64,000 nucleotides of DNA from JAOAPG01 sp963791575 (GCA_963791575.1 CAWBSY010000017.1:48891-112890); one strand, 5' to 3'; numbered from the stretch's first letter, positions 44,505-54,486 are shown. The notes: generated by a model from the letters alone, not told the origin. Program-made: numbers and translations.

Positions 44505-45588
44505 ATGCCTCCGCATTCCAAGAAATCTCTAAATAGCGGGGCGGCAAAACACCAGATTGCGGTACGCATGCCCGCCGAATGGGAGCCGCACGCCGCGACT
44601 TGGTTAGCATGGCCACATTATCGGGACGACTGGCCGGGTAAGTTTGAACCAATCCCTTGGGTCTACGCCGAGATCATTCGTAATTTATCCAGGCACGAGC
44701 GAGTCGAACTCATCGTCAACGATGCGGTTTCAGAGAAGCGCGCCCGCAAGGTTCTCAATCTTGCGAATGCTCTGAATGACAATGTCCGGTTTCACCGCTG
44801 GCCGACGAACCGCGTGTGGACGCGCGATTCCGGTTGCAGTTTCGTCTTGGCCGATACTTCCTTACGCGCCGTCAAGTGGCGATTCAATGCCTGGGCAAAA
44901 TATTCTAACTGGCAACACGATGAAAAAATCGGCAGCCTCATGGGTAAGGTCTGCTTCTGCCGAAGAAATACAGCCACTGCTTGGAAAACAACGCGTTGTT
45001 CTCGAAGGGGGCTCCATCGATGTGAACGGTCGAGGGACACTTCTTACGACGGAAGAATGTCTGCTGAGTAAGGTTCAGCAGCGCAATCCGAAGATGAAGC
45101 GTGCCGACTACGAAAAGGTATTTGCGAATCAGTTGGGCATCAGTAAAGTAGTCTGGCTAGGCTCGGGCGTGACCGGCGACGATACTCACGGCCATGTCGA
45201 TGACATAACCCGCTTTGTGTCGCCGGACACAGTAGTCACCGCAGTCGAATCTGATCCGAAGGATGCCAATTATGAATCGCTGCGAGAGAACGTGCGGCGG
45301 CTGCGCGATGCAACTGACCAGGACGGAAAGCCTCTCGGTGTAATTGATTTGCCAATGCCAGCGCCCGTGATATTTGAAGGCCGCAGATTGCCTGCGAGTT
45401 ACGCCAATTTTTATATCGCTAATGGAGTCGTTCTGGTGCCGATTTTCAACGACGCCAATGACCGGATCGCTCTAGACATTTTTGCCGACGTGTTTCCTGA
45501 TCGCGAAGTAATTGGAATTTATTGTGGAGACCTGATCTGGGGCTTCGGCGCCATCCACTGCATGACCCAACAGCAGCCCGCCACTTGA
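44505..45588 (+). CDS. aguA: Agmatine deiminase, one frameshift
   Basis: N-terminal frame: RMPAEWEPHAATWLAWPH, then VWTRDSG. Near 44950-44955 one extra base moves the frame and the sequence continues EEIQPLLGKQRVVLEGGSIDVNG, DDTHGHVDDITRF and the end IHCMTQQQP with the catalytic Cys. The joined protein has 360 residues, normal for the family. It hydrolyses agmatine to N-carbamoylputrescine and ammonium, between the arginine decarboxylase and amidase steps. All catalytic residues are present once the base is removed. Confidence 0.9.
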
Positions 45589-45605
45589 TATCAATTGTGA
45601 ACATT

Positions 45606-46178
45606 TTAGAAACGCGGAAAGAGAAACCCTGCTCGTCTCTGATGTTCTCGAAATATTTCCCCGAATCGTTCGGACAAGAGGCGATCTTCTTTCTTTGCCT
45701 TCATTGCGTAGGAAGTAAGCAACAAGCAGAATGCAAACATACCTCGCCACTCTCCTATAGCCAATGCAGTCCCAGCTACTCCCAGCAACACTCCGGAATA
45801 AATCGGATGCCGCATAACAGCATACGGCCCGCTGCGGACTAACTCGTGGTCCACTTTAATTTCAACTTTGTCGCTCCAATATTGACCGATGTGACGTCGT
45901 CCCCAAATAGCTAGAAAAATGCCTATCAAGCTAATAAGGACGCCTGTCTCTCGTATGAGCAAATTACTCGGAACGAACCTCCGGGCGAACGGGCCAATAC
46001 GAAGCCAATTCGAAAAAAGAAGGATGAATGTGAGCGCTAATACCGAAAGGCGGACAAGTCGATATACATGGGGTTCTCCCGTCTGGGTGCGGTGCAATCG
46101 TCGCGCACTCAATATCCAATAAAGACCGAATGCGGCCCAAATGTAGCCAAGAATTTCTTGGACTATTTCTGGTTTCAT
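45606..46178 (-). CDS. Isoprenylcysteine carboxyl methyltransferase-family membrane protein
   Basis: 190 residues with about five membrane segments. The C-terminal half holds the ICMT/PEMT-type block HELVRSGPYAVMRHPIYSGVLL followed by the acidic-basic end KKEDRLLSERFGEIFREHQRR. Bacterial members methylate unknown small or lipid acceptors using S-adenosylmethionine. It is convergent with aguA (17-base gap) and divergent from tadA. No nearby partner suggests a substrate. Confidence 0.85.
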   Translation of the reverse strand: MKPEIVQEILGYIWAAFGLYWILSARRLHRTQTGEPHVYRLVRLSVLALTFILLFSNWLRIGPFARRFVPSNLLIRETGVLISLIGIFLAIWGRRHIGQYWSDKVEIKVDHELVRSGPYAVMRHPIYSGVLLGVAGTALAIGEWRGMFAFCLLLTSYAMKAKKEDRLLSERFGEIFREHQRRAGFLFPRF

Positions 46179-46286
46179 GAATGCCTCAAGTTCCGAAGAA
46201 TAGCATTACGGGCAACCAGTTTTGGGGACTGTGCATTTCTCCAAGAGCATGTCGCTCGGCGATAACCGTTACAATGAACCGGATTC

Positions 46287-46748
46287 ATGTCTGGACAAAC
46301 CAATCCTGACGAACTCTGGATGGAAGAGGCATTGCGTGCGGCTCAACGCGCGTTACAGGAAGGCGAAGTCCCAGTCGGCGCGGTCGTAGTTCACGCGGGG
46401 AAAATAATTGGATGTGGCTGGAATCGTAATCTCGGCAGCTCCGATCCAACCGCGCACGCGGAAATCGTCGCGCTTCGCGAAGCCGGAGCGGCCCTGGGCA
46501 ACCATCGGCTAGGAGATTGCGAACTGTTCGCTACGATTGAACCATGCGCTATGTGCGCCGGTGCGATGGTTCATGCCCGGTTGCAGCGACTGGTGTACGG
46601 AGCCGATGATCCGAAAGCGGGTGCGGTGCATTCTGTATTGGAAGTATTGAATCACCCTGAATTGAATCATCGAATGGAAGTCCGCAGCGGGGTATTAGCG
46701 GCTCGTAGTGCTGATTTGTTACAGTCGTTCTTCAAAACGCGGCGCTAA
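46287..46748 (+). CDS. tadA: tRNA adenosine(34) deaminase
   Basis: 153 residues. Zinc deaminase motifs are HAE (DPTAHAEIVALREAG) and PCAMC (IEPCAMCAGAMVHARL). EGEVPVGAVVV at the start and KAGAVHSV later are typical of TadA rather than of cytosine or guanine deaminases. It makes inosine at the wobble position of tRNA-Arg(ACG), an essential step in most bacteria. Complete and of normal length. Confidence 0.95.
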   Translation: MSGQTNPDELWMEEALRAAQRALQEGEVPVGAVVVHAGKIIGCGWNRNLGSSDPTAHAEIVALREAGAALGNHRLGDCELFATIEPCAMCAGAMVHARLQRLVYGADDPKAGAVHSVLEVLNHPELNHRMEVRSGVLAARSADLLQSFFKTRR

Positions 46749-47024
46749 TCGCGGTTCGTGATCTCTGATCAAACTTGAGAGATAGTGAAGGATCCCGAAT
46801 TACTAACTGGAGTTATCCGATGCGAGGTGGTTCCGAAACGCCAAGACGAGCGTCTCTTAACTAGCTCGTCGGCTGAAACGTCAAGCAGCGGGTGGTGTTA
46901 CAGTCGGCTCGGAATCAGGAACGCAGCCGGCTCTCCCGGCTAACTATCGGGTCCTTTACTCGTCCCTATGACTTTACCCACCTTCATAACTTTGTTATAA
47001 ACCCAACACGAGCACACGACTGCT
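46749..47024. other. Intergenic region with strong hairpin, unassigned
   Basis: About 275 bases after tadA. A 7-bp hairpin GACGAGC / GCTCGTC (around 46843-46872) and GC-rich pairing further on (GCCGGCTCTCCCGGC) suggest RNA structure. tadA often neighbours small RNA genes, but I could not match the conserved loop of SRP RNA or any riboswitch consensus. No gene supported. Confidence 0.3.
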
Positions 47025-48188
47025 TTGTCGCAAAACTCTTTTACTTCCAATGCCGCTGCCCGGTACCTCTTCCCTGCTCGGGCTTACGAGCGACAGGACG
47101 CCATTTTCTTTCGGGCTTTTACAATCTTGCAAGATGCAATCACCTCGCACGCATTCCCCGGCGCGTCGGTCGCGGTTACCCACAAGAACAGGCTCATAGC
47201 TCTAAAGTCTTTCGGACGATTCACCTATGAACCCGATTCGCCGAAAGTAACGGACACTACCATTTTTGATTTAGCATCGGTCACCAAAGTGGTCGCAACC
47301 ACAAGCATGGCCATGATTCTCTACGAACGCGGTCTGCTTGACCTTGAATCTCCTGTCACCGCAATCGTTCCCGAGTTCGCCGGGACCAGTCCAGACCAAG
47401 ATTCTCGCCGGCGCGATGTAACCCTCCGCATGCTTCTCGCGCATTCTTCTGGATTGGCCGCTTACGAAAAACTATTTCAACGCTCAAAGACCAGAGAAGA
47501 ACTCCTGGCTGCGGCCTTTACCTCACCTCTAATCGCGGATCCCGGCAGCAAGGCCGAATACAGCGACATCGGGTTCATCATTCTAGGGATTGCCCTCGAG
47601 CGAATTGCGGATGAAAGCATAAGCCAATTTTGCCAGCGCGAGATCTTCGGACCCATCGGAATGTCCCACACAACTTTCAATCCGCCGTCCTCATGGAAGC
47701 CATCAATTCCGCCGACTGCCAACGATCAAGCTTTCCGTCACCGCATAATCCAGGGAGAAGTGAACGACGAAAATGCCAGCGTTCTAGGCGGAGTCGCAGG
47801 CCATGCGGGGGTCTTCTCGACCGCCGAAGACATGGCCCATTTTGCAAATGTAATGGTTCAGGGCGGATCGCCGCTGGTTCGGCCTGAAACACTGAAAGTT
47901 TTCACCCGTCGAGAATCCGCGCCTGAAGGGACATCCCGAGCCCTCGGATGGGATACACCCTCTCATCCATCGCAATCCGGAAAACACTTTTCGCCGAACT
48001 CCTTCGGACATCTGGGTTACACAGGAACCTCACTGTGGATCGATCCGCAACGTAAGCTCTCCGTCACCCTGCTCACCAACCGGACCTGGCCCGATTCGAA
48101 CAATCAAGCTATTAAAGAGGTCCGCCCGAAGTTCCACGATGCTGTACTCGAAACCATTGATGCATTGCCGACAAAGGACGCAGATTGA
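47025..48188 (+). CDS. Serine hydrolase of the beta-lactamase/esterase type
   Basis: 387 residues if the TTG at 47025 is used; the domain itself starts near AFPGASVAVTHKNRLIALKS, so the true start is unsure. Penicillin-binding-type motifs: SxxK in DLASVTKVVATTS, YxD in AEYSDIGFI and GYTGTS near the C-terminus in place of KTG. No signal peptide is evident. It overlaps murQ by four bases, and MurQ acts on anhydro/N-acetylmuramic acid from wall recycling, so a role in cell-wall turnover is likely. Confidence 0.82.
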   Translation: MSQNSFTSNAAARYLFPARAYERQDAIFFRAFTILQDAITSHAFPGASVAVTHKNRLIALKSFGRFTYEPDSPKVTDTTIFDLASVTKVVATTSMAMILYERGLLDLESPVTAIVPEFAGTSPDQDSRRRDVTLRMLLAHSSGLAAYEKLFQRSKTREELLAAAFTSPLIADPGSKAEYSDIGFIILGIALERIADESISQFCQREIFGPIGMSHTTFNPPSSWKPSIPPTANDQAFRHRIIQGEVNDENASVLGGVAGHAGVFSTAEDMAHFANVMVQGGSPLVRPETLKVFTRRESAPEGTSRALGWDTPSHPSQSGKHFSPNSFGHLGYTGTSLWIDPQRKLSVTLLTNRTWPDSNNQAIKEVRPKFHDAVLETIDALPTKDAD

Positions 48189-49119
48189 AAAAAGCAAGAA
48201 AGAGCATCGTCGATCTCAGCGGACTCTCGACTGAACAAACAAATCCCGCATCCCAAGATCTGGATCGGAAGTCCTCGCTCGAAATTGTTCGCATCATCAA
48301 CAGCGAAGACTCCAAAGTTGCCACGGCTGTCGAGAGCGCTTTGCCGCAGATCGCGAAAGCTATCGACCTCATCGCTACTGCTCTGAAAACGGCGGCCGTC
48401 TGATCTACGTGGGAACAGGCACCAGCGGCCGTATTGCCGCCCTCGATGCCACCGAATGCCCTCCCACCTTCAGTACAGATCCGAGAACCGTGCAGTTTAT
48501 AATCGCCGGTGGCGTAAAAGCCTTGGGCGCTGCGGTCGAAGCCAACGAGGATTCACGCAAATTCGGCGAAGCCGCCATTGCTAAGAAGAAACCGGGCCCA
48601 AAGGACGTAGTAGTCGGAATCGCGGCCAGCGGACGAACTCCGTTCACCATCGCCGCCCTTGAATACTCCCGCCGCAAGGGGTCAAAGACGATCGCTCTCG
48701 CCTGCAACCCGAATTCACCATTGGGCAAAGCCGCCGAGATCGAAATTGTCGTCGAAGTAGGACCAGAAGTGATTTCCGGATCGACCCGCATGAAAGCTGG
48801 CACTGCGCAAAAGATGGTGTTGAACATGCTGTCCAGCGGAGCCATGACTCGCCTGGGGTATGTCTACGGAAACCTGATGGTCAACGTCGCCTTGAAAAAC
48901 GCCAAACTGTCCGAACGCGCCGTGACGATCCTGGAGCGAGCCGCCGGCATCGCTCGGAAAGATGCTGAGAAGGCTCTGAAAACGGCGGCGAATAGCGTTC
49001 CGGTAGCATTGGTGATGTTGCAAGCCGGGGCGACGCGAGCCCAGGCAGTGCAGGCGCTGAAATCGTGCAAAGGGCATGTTCGGAACGCCATCGCAGTTGC
49101 AAAATCTACGCCGGGATAG
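48185..49119 (+). CDS. murQ: N-acetylmuramic acid 6-phosphate etherase, one frameshift
   Basis: First frame: GLSTEQTNPASQDLDRKSSLEIVRIIN. It stops at 48403. Restoring one missing base near 48385-48392 gives ENGGRLIYVGTGTSGRIAALDA and then the SIS-domain text ATECPPTF, VVVGIAASGRTPFTIAAL and SGSTRMKAGTAQKMVLNM. The restored length is 311 residues, close to E. coli MurQ (298). The enzyme removes lactate from MurNAc-6-P to give GlcNAc-6-P in wall recycling. It overlaps the hydrolase gene upstream by four bases. Confidence 0.92.
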
Positions 49120-49314
49120 CTGTCTCTATCCGATGTTCTAACCTTTATCCACAGTCCAGGCACTTCCGATTAACATTTTCCCAACCGCGATGCGCCATAT
49201 TCGCGTCTAAAATGGACGAACGCCACGGAACGGAAGGTCCGAATGACCGCTGTTTCTCAGGTTTTAACTTTTCGACCGGCAGCAAATCGGCCAATATCAA
49301 GGACTGATCACGAT

Positions 49315-50610
49315 ATGGATAAATTTGTAATTCGCGGCGGCAATCCGCTGCTCGGAACCATCCGCATCAGCGGAGCCAAGAATGCCGCTCTGCCCGCCAT
49401 GGCCGCGGCTCTCCTCACCGAAGAACCTGTCATTCTCGAAAATATTCCCCAGGTTCGCGACATCGAAACCACTCGCAAGCTTCTGGCCGCAATGGGAGCC
49501 GAAGTCGAGCTCGGCTACGGACGCGCCCAGCATCGCACAACAATATGCTGCCGGAATATAGCGTCCCCTGAAGTTTCGTACGAATTAGTGAAGACCATGC
49601 GTGCCTCGGCGCTTGTCTTGGGACCGCTGGTAGCACGTTGCGGAACAGCCCGTGTTTCACTGCCGGGAGGTTGTGCGATCGGAGCAAGGCCTATCGACCT
49701 TCACATCAAAGGACTCGAACGTTTAGGCGCGACAATCACGCAAGACCACGGGTATGTCGAGGCCAGCGCAGAAAGACTGCGCGGCGCGGAAATTGTATTC
49801 GACAAAATCACGGTCACCGGCACGGAAGACCTGCTCATGGCCGCAACCCTCGCCGAAGGCGAGACCGTAATGCAAAATTGCGCCCGCGAACCGGAAGTCG
49901 AAGACCTCGCAAACTTGCTGATTAAGATGGGCGCGCGCATTACCGGCGCGGGAACCTCCACGATTCGCGTAAAGGGCGTCGAAAAATTACATGGCGCGAA
50001 ACATAAGATCATTCCGGACCGCGTCGAAGCTGCAACGTTCATCATTGCGGGAGCGTTAACGGGCGGCGATCTCAACCTCGTTGGCTGCGATCCCACTCAC
50101 CTTGGCGCCTTGCTGCAGAAGCTGAACGAAGTCGGAGTTAAGACTGCCCATACTGCCGACTCGGTTCGCGTCATGGGCGATGGTGACTTCAAGGCTGCCG
50201 ATATCACGACCGAAGAATATCCCGGATTCCCCACTGACATGCAGGCGCAGTACATGGCGCTGGCAACTCAGGCTGACGGAACATCGGTGGTAACGGAAAA
50301 CATATTCGAGAATCGCTTCATGCACGCGCAGGAACTAGTTCGGATGGGGGCGAACATCAAGATTGAAGGACGTCGCGCCGTGGTTCGCGGCAAGACTCCT
50401 CTAAGTGCGGCCGCAGTGCTGGCTTCCGATTTGCGCGCATCGGCGTCCCTCGTGCTCGCGGCATTGGTAGCCGATGGCGAAACGATTATCGATCGCGTCT
50501 ACCACATCGATCGCGGCTACGAAAACATCGAGGAAAAGTTACGTGGCGTAGGAGCCCAAATGCGCCGCATCGGAGAAATGTTGCCCAAAAGAGCCGCCGC
50601 CCAGCGGTAA
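49315..50610 (+). CDS. murA: UDP-N-acetylglucosamine 1-carboxyvinyltransferase
   Basis: 431 residues from ATG 49315 (MDKFVIRGG); an upstream frame adds an unlikely leader. MurA motifs: LLGTIRISGAKNAALPAMAA with the conserved Lys-Asn, the catalytic loop SLPGGCAIGARPIDLH with Cys (the fosfomycin target), TEEYPGFPTDMQAQ and FENRFMHAQEL. It catalyses the first committed step of peptidoglycan synthesis. It follows murQ by about 200 bases in the same direction, so cell-wall genes cluster here. Confidence 0.97.
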   Translation: MDKFVIRGGNPLLGTIRISGAKNAALPAMAAALLTEEPVILENIPQVRDIETTRKLLAAMGAEVELGYGRAQHRTTICCRNIASPEVSYELVKTMRASALVLGPLVARCGTARVSLPGGCAIGARPIDLHIKGLERLGATITQDHGYVEASAERLRGAEIVFDKITVTGTEDLLMAATLAEGETVMQNCAREPEVEDLANLLIKMGARITGAGTSTIRVKGVEKLHGAKHKIIPDRVEAATFIIAGALTGGDLNLVGCDPTHLGALLQKLNEVGVKTAHTADSVRVMGDGDFKAADITTEEYPGFPTDMQAQYMALATQADGTSVVTENIFENRFMHAQELVRMGANIKIEGRRAVVRGKTPLSAAAVLASDLRASASLVLAALVADGETIIDRVYHIDRGYENIEEKLRGVGAQMRRIGEMLPKRAAAQR

Positions 50611-50659
50611 GGGCGTGGCGCACAATCGTCAGTCTTGTCGAATGCGAGAAAGATGCTAA

Positions 50660-52519
50660 CTAGGTAGTCTTCGCAAAAGATGCTGCTGGTTTCTCTTCGG
50701 CAAACTTCGTCCTAGCCTGGAAGTCTTTCAGCGATAGCTCCAAACCTCCGAAATCGGGATGATCATTGTGATCCAGCGTGAACGCAATGTCGAATTCATC
50801 TCCGGGAAGCAGCTTTGCTTGCTGGAAACGCTCTGCCATCCGCCACCCGAGAGCATTGTAGGAGATCGACTTTTTCCAACTGCCATTTCCGCCTACTAGA
50901 GACATTGAATCGCCAGCGTCTTGCGCGGCCTTTTCTAATCCCGCTCCTACTCGCAGCTTCACATGTTTATCTTTCATTACACGTACCGGAGCCATCAATC
51001 GCACGCCTCGAGCGGAAAATACGGGTTCCGGATTTCCCATTCCAAAGGGTTCCAACCGCTTTAATGCCTGAAACAATTCTGGAGTGATTTGATCTAAAGA
51101 AAGCTCCGCGTCCACGGCAAGGACCGGCTCGAAATCAGCCAGACTAAGACGCTCGCGCGCGTACCGATCGAGATGAATCCGTAGCTCCGGCAAGTTCGCA
51201 GTTGATAATGAGAACCCCACGGCATGCGCGTGTCCACCAAAGCGAGTGAAAAGGCCGCTGCAAGACTCGAGCGCATTTAGCAAATGAAATGCTCGGATGG
51301 ATCGTCCTGAGCCGTGAGCTTCTTCACCGTCACGCGAAATCACCAGCGTCGGACGACCCCAGCGCTCAACCACCCGCGTTGCTGTGATTCCGATGACTCC
51401 GCGATGCCAACCGTCGCCATCGATCACAATGCAAAATGCATCCCGCAGCGTAGGCTCTTCCTCGAAACGCAAGTTGATTGCATCCAGGATGCGCCGCTCT
51501 TCTTCCTGCCGCTCAGAGTTGAGCTGGTCGAGCTTCTTTGCGATCTCAATCGCTCGCTGCGAGTCTTTGACGCTAAACAACTCAATCACATCTCGCGCGA
51601 TATCCATTCGCCCAGCCGCATTGATTCGGGGCGCAATCCGGAATCCGACTTCGCCGGAAGTCAGCGGACGTCCACTTAGTTTAGCCACATCAAGCAGAGC
51701 TTTGAGACCCGGATTCACTGCGGAACGCAAGGCTTCCAGTCCGAGTTTCGCAAACACGCGATTCTCGCCAATAAGCGGCACGGCATCCGCGATGGTTGCG
51801 ATCGCCACAATTTTGGTGAAGGACATTAATAGCTGAGATTGATCTCTGTGTGACAGCCGACGTTCCATCAATGCATGCGCAACTTTAAACGCCACACCTG
51901 CGCCACAAATTACCTTGCAGGGATACTCACATCCCGGCTGATTCGGATTCAGCACTGCCAAGGCATGCGGCAAACCATCCTGCCCGGGAATGTGGTGATC
52001 GGTAACGATGAGGTCGACGCCTAAGCTTCGCGCCGTTTCCGCCGCAGCAAAGGCGCGAATGCCCGCATCGACACTGATGACCAGACGAATGCCTTCCGCC
52101 GCCGCGCGTTCAATCACATCGCCACGTAAGTCGTAACCTTCACGAATGCGATGCGGCACATGGAAATCAGGAGTTCCACCGCACAACTCGATTGCCGTTT
52201 TTAGAATGACGACAGCAGTCGTGCCGTCGACATCGTAGTCGCCATAGATCAGAATTCCCTCTTTGCGTTCGATCGCCGCCTCGATCCGGTCAACGGCAGT
52301 CTTCATGCCGGTCATCAGATAGGGAGAGTGCAGATGGCAAAGCGATGGCGTAAGGAAAGAAGCTGCAGCTTCAGGCTGATCGATACCACGGATGGTAAGC
52401 AAATGAGCCACAGTACGGGCCAACTTTGCATCGGTAAGGCGGAGCGAGAAGTTCGAGCGTAGGTCGGCAGCGAGAGCTTCCACACAAACCGTATCTGCGG
52501 TCTTCGGAATCCACCTCAT
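50660..52519 (-). CDS. recJ: Single-stranded-DNA-specific exonuclease RecJ
   Basis: 619 residues. DHH phosphoesterase motifs: GILIYGDYDVDGTTAVVIL, ISVDAGI, LIVTDHHIPG and APRINAAGRMD. The DHHA1 region carries GHAHAVGFSLS-type text, and the C-terminal OB-like domain ends with a short polar tail. RecJ degrades 5' ends of single-stranded DNA in recombination and mismatch repair. It is convergent with murA and intact, with normal length. Confidence 0.95.
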   Translation of the reverse strand: MRWIPKTADTVCVEALAADLRSNFSLRLTDAKLARTVAHLLTIRGIDQPEAAASFLTPSLCHLHSPYLMTGMKTAVDRIEAAIERKEGILIYGDYDVDGTTAVVILKTAIELCGGTPDFHVPHRIREGYDLRGDVIERAAAEGIRLVISVDAGIRAFAAAETARSLGVDLIVTDHHIPGQDGLPHALAVLNPNQPGCEYPCKVICGAGVAFKVAHALMERRLSHRDQSQLLMSFTKIVAIATIADAVPLIGENRVFAKLGLEALRSAVNPGLKALLDVAKLSGRPLTSGEVGFRIAPRINAAGRMDIARDVIELFSVKDSQRAIEIAKKLDQLNSERQEEERRILDAINLRFEEEPTLRDAFCIVIDGDGWHRGVIGITATRVVERWGRPTLVISRDGEEAHGSGRSIRAFHLLNALESCSGLFTRFGGHAHAVGFSLSTANLPELRIHLDRYARERLSLADFEPVLAVDAELSLDQITPELFQALKRLEPFGMGNPEPVFSARGVRLMAPVRVMKDKHVKLRVGAGLEKAAQDAGDSMSLVGGNGSWKKSISYNALGWRMAERFQQAKLLPGDEFDIAFTLDHNDHPDFGGLELSLKDFQARTKFAEEKPAASFAKTT

Positions 52520-52595
52520 AGTCGAGACGTAATCTTAAATGAATGGTCAATTGAGGTTGACAAGATCAGGTGATAACGCTCGACGAGGAGTGGGG

Positions 52596-53078
52596 TTAAC
52601 TTTCGTCGTCTTGATCTGACCCATCGATAGGGATGCCGCCGAAGTCTTCCGCAAACTCCAGCAGTCGTTGATAACGTTCGTACCATTCCGTAGCAACTTC
52701 GTAAATCATCATCACGCCCTGATAGGCAAATCCAAGTTGCACGAATCCCGTCTTGCCTCTATAAGTGCCGAGCCATCGAGCATCTTCTACGTCTTCATCG
52801 CTGGTCAACTCGGCGCTGCGCAGGCTCTCGATCATGGCGTCGAGTTCATCCTTGACCAGTCGCCACGAATCCATGGTGATAAAAGGCGCGCCGGAAGCCT
52901 TGGCGAGTTCCACGAAATCTTTCCAGCTATCGGGATTATCGTTGTCCTGCGTCTTCCACATGACGCTTTGCACTTCATCATAGTCGACGTAACCATGAAA
53001 GCGGCGCATACCATGACCTTCAATGAAGGCAACCATGTCGTCTTTGAGGCTGGCGAGATCGTCTGGTAAAGGAGACAT
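52596..53078 (-). CDS. Conserved hypothetical acidic protein
   Basis: 160 residues from ATG 53078, chosen because GGAGAG lies just upstream; an ATG six codons earlier is possible. It is rich in Asp/Glu and aromatic residues, with no signal peptide or membrane segment: MVAFIEGHGMRRFHGYVDYDEVQ, then WLGTYRGKTGFVQLGFAY and an acidic tail DGSDQDDES. Probably cytoplasmic. I know similar proteins only as acidobacterial hypotheticals. It lies downstream of no operon partner, divergent from the DUF507 pair. Confidence 0.7.
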   Translation of the reverse strand: MSPLPDDLASLKDDMVAFIEGHGMRRFHGYVDYDEVQSVMWKTQDNDNPDSWKDFVELAKASGAPFITMDSWRLVKDELDAMIESLRSAELTSDEDVEDARWLGTYRGKTGFVQLGFAYQGVMMIYEVATEWYERYQRLLEFAEDFGGIPIDGSDQDDES

Positions 53079-53227
53079 CAAGGGCTCTCCTACCATTGTA
53101 AGGCTTTCGGAACACTGCTACTAGTTGTCAGCGCCAGAGTAACCTGCGGCGCAAGGAATGCGCGACGTTGTGCTAGACTGTTTAATTCACAACGAACATT
53201 TGATTACGAGAACATTCGATCCGCCTC

Positions 53228-53506
53228 ATGCTGCTTTCCAAAGAATATGTAGGATATTTAGCCCGCGAAGTCACCAAAAAACTGATTGCCGCCGAGACCA
53301 TTGAGACTAAGGCTGTTGCCGCAGTCACTGAAAAGGTCCGTGCCGCGATTCTGGAAGAGCTCTCTCTCGAGGATCGCATCAATGATGAGGTTCGCGTCAT
53401 TCTAGAAGCCTATTCTGAGGAAATGAACCGGTCCGGCGCCAATTATCAGGAGATGTTTCGCAAAGTGAAAAGCGAACTCGTGCGCAAGTATAAGGCGGTG
53501 CTGTGA
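53228..53506 (+). CDS. DUF507 family protein 1
   Basis: 92 residues, mainly helical: SKEYVGYLAREVTKKLIAAETIE, then LEELSLEDRINDEVRVILEAY and a basic end. DUF507 proteins are short, soluble and of unknown function, and often occur as adjacent pairs in Acidobacteriota and Deltaproteobacteria-like lineages. The stop overlaps the GTG start of the second copy (GTGA), so the two are translated together. Confidence 0.88.
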   Translation: MLLSKEYVGYLAREVTKKLIAAETIETKAVAAVTEKVRAAILEELSLEDRINDEVRVILEAYSEEMNRSGANYQEMFRKVKSELVRKYKAVL

Positions 53507-53777
53507 GAGTAAGCCGGGATAAAGTTAACAAAGTGGCGCATGCACTCAGCGATGCTTTGGCCGAAATGCCCGAAGTCGAGTTTGTGGAAGATCGCAATAC
53601 GGTCCGGCTGGAAATTCGCAAGATTCTGGAAGAACTTCTGAACCACGAAGAGCGGATCGATCAAGCCGCCCGGCATAAGATCGAAAACCAGAAGCGCACG
53701 ATTCTGGAAGGCAGCCAGGAGTGGGATATTTTGTATCGCAAGTACTATAACGAAGAAGTCAAAAACTGGGAATGTAA
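53503..53777 (+). CDS. DUF507 family protein 2, one frameshift at 3' end
   Basis: GTG start overlapping the first DUF507 gene. Core: SRDKVNKVAHALSDALAEMPEVEF, then IRKILEELLNHEERIDQAAR and the family-typical end EWDILYRKYYNEEVK. As given, the frame runs on to 53841 with unrelated residues. Restoring one A in the run at 53761-53765 gives KKLGM and a stop at 53777, making 91 residues and matching the partner. The pair probably forms a heterodimer; role unknown. Confidence 0.85.
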
Positions 53778-53872
53778 TCAGCCGTTTCTGAACTCTCGCC
53801 TTTGTAAATTTTCTTCAACTTTTTTGAAACTTCAGGGTTAGCATTGCTGGATTACACTTTCAGAGGTGCCTT

Positions 53873-54379
53873 ATGCCCATCCCCAAGGCAGCCATTCTCT
53901 ACCTTAGTGGCGTTCATTCTCGGCTTTCCCTGCCTCTGCTTGCGCAACAATCTTCGGAGTCGGCATTCCCGCAAGTCAATCCTCGACCAATCCAAGGGCT
54001 GGGCCGCGAGCCGGGACAGCGCGTCAGACAGGAGCCCTGCTGGCAGGAAGCGGGCGTATCGAAAACTGCAATGGAGCAACGCCGCTCGATTGAGCAAGGT
54101 GTTCGAGGGCAAGTCGCATCGGTCTGTGCCAACTCTTCCCTTACGCCCCAACAAAGGCAGCAACAAATACGGCAGATCCACGAGCAAGCTCGTCAGCAGA
54201 TGGAGGCATTAATTTCTCCTCAGCAGCAAGAAGCCATTAAGTCTTGCCAGGCCTCGCGCGGGCATGGCGGGGGAGGAGTTCATGTTGGCGGTGGCGGTCG
54301 TGGCGGAATCGGTCCGTGTGGAGAGATGCCTTCGGCAAAACCAAGCACACCACCTCAGAGTACATCACCGCAACCGTGA
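53873..54379 (+). CDS. Gln-rich putative exported protein
   Basis: 168 residues from ATG 53873. The N-terminus is weakly hydrophobic (LSLPLLAQQ). A better signal peptide (LVAFILGFPCLCL) appears in the next frame over the same bases, so a pair of compensating base errors is possible. The middle is Gln/Arg-rich and helical (LTPQQRQQQIRQIHEQARQQ), then a Gly-rich stretch and a Pro/Ser-rich tail. A similar 'QQRQQ...' module occurs in small acidobacterial secreted proteins. Function unknown. Confidence 0.5.
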   Translation: MPIPKAAILYLSGVHSRLSLPLLAQQSSESAFPQVNPRPIQGLGREPGQRVRQEPCWQEAGVSKTAMEQRRSIEQGVRGQVASVCANSSLTPQQRQQQIRQIHEQARQQMEALISPQQQEAIKSCQASRGHGGGGVHVGGGGRGGIGPCGEMPSAKPSTPPQSTSPQP

Positions 54380-54486
54380 GAGGTAGTTCGGGCTTTGGGC
54401 TTGACTTTCGCTTTGTAGCGGTCATTCTCCGCAGAGCAGATTAGGGGTCCGGCTTTGGCTATCCGGTCCGAACCTGCGACAATTAT

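Noticed and set aside
46749..46990. SRP (4.5S) RNA gene after tadA
   Set aside because: The stretch GGCTCGGAATCAGGAACGCA recalls the SRP loop, but the invariant GGAA tetraloop with its closing pairs and the AGCA/ACC internal loop are not in place.
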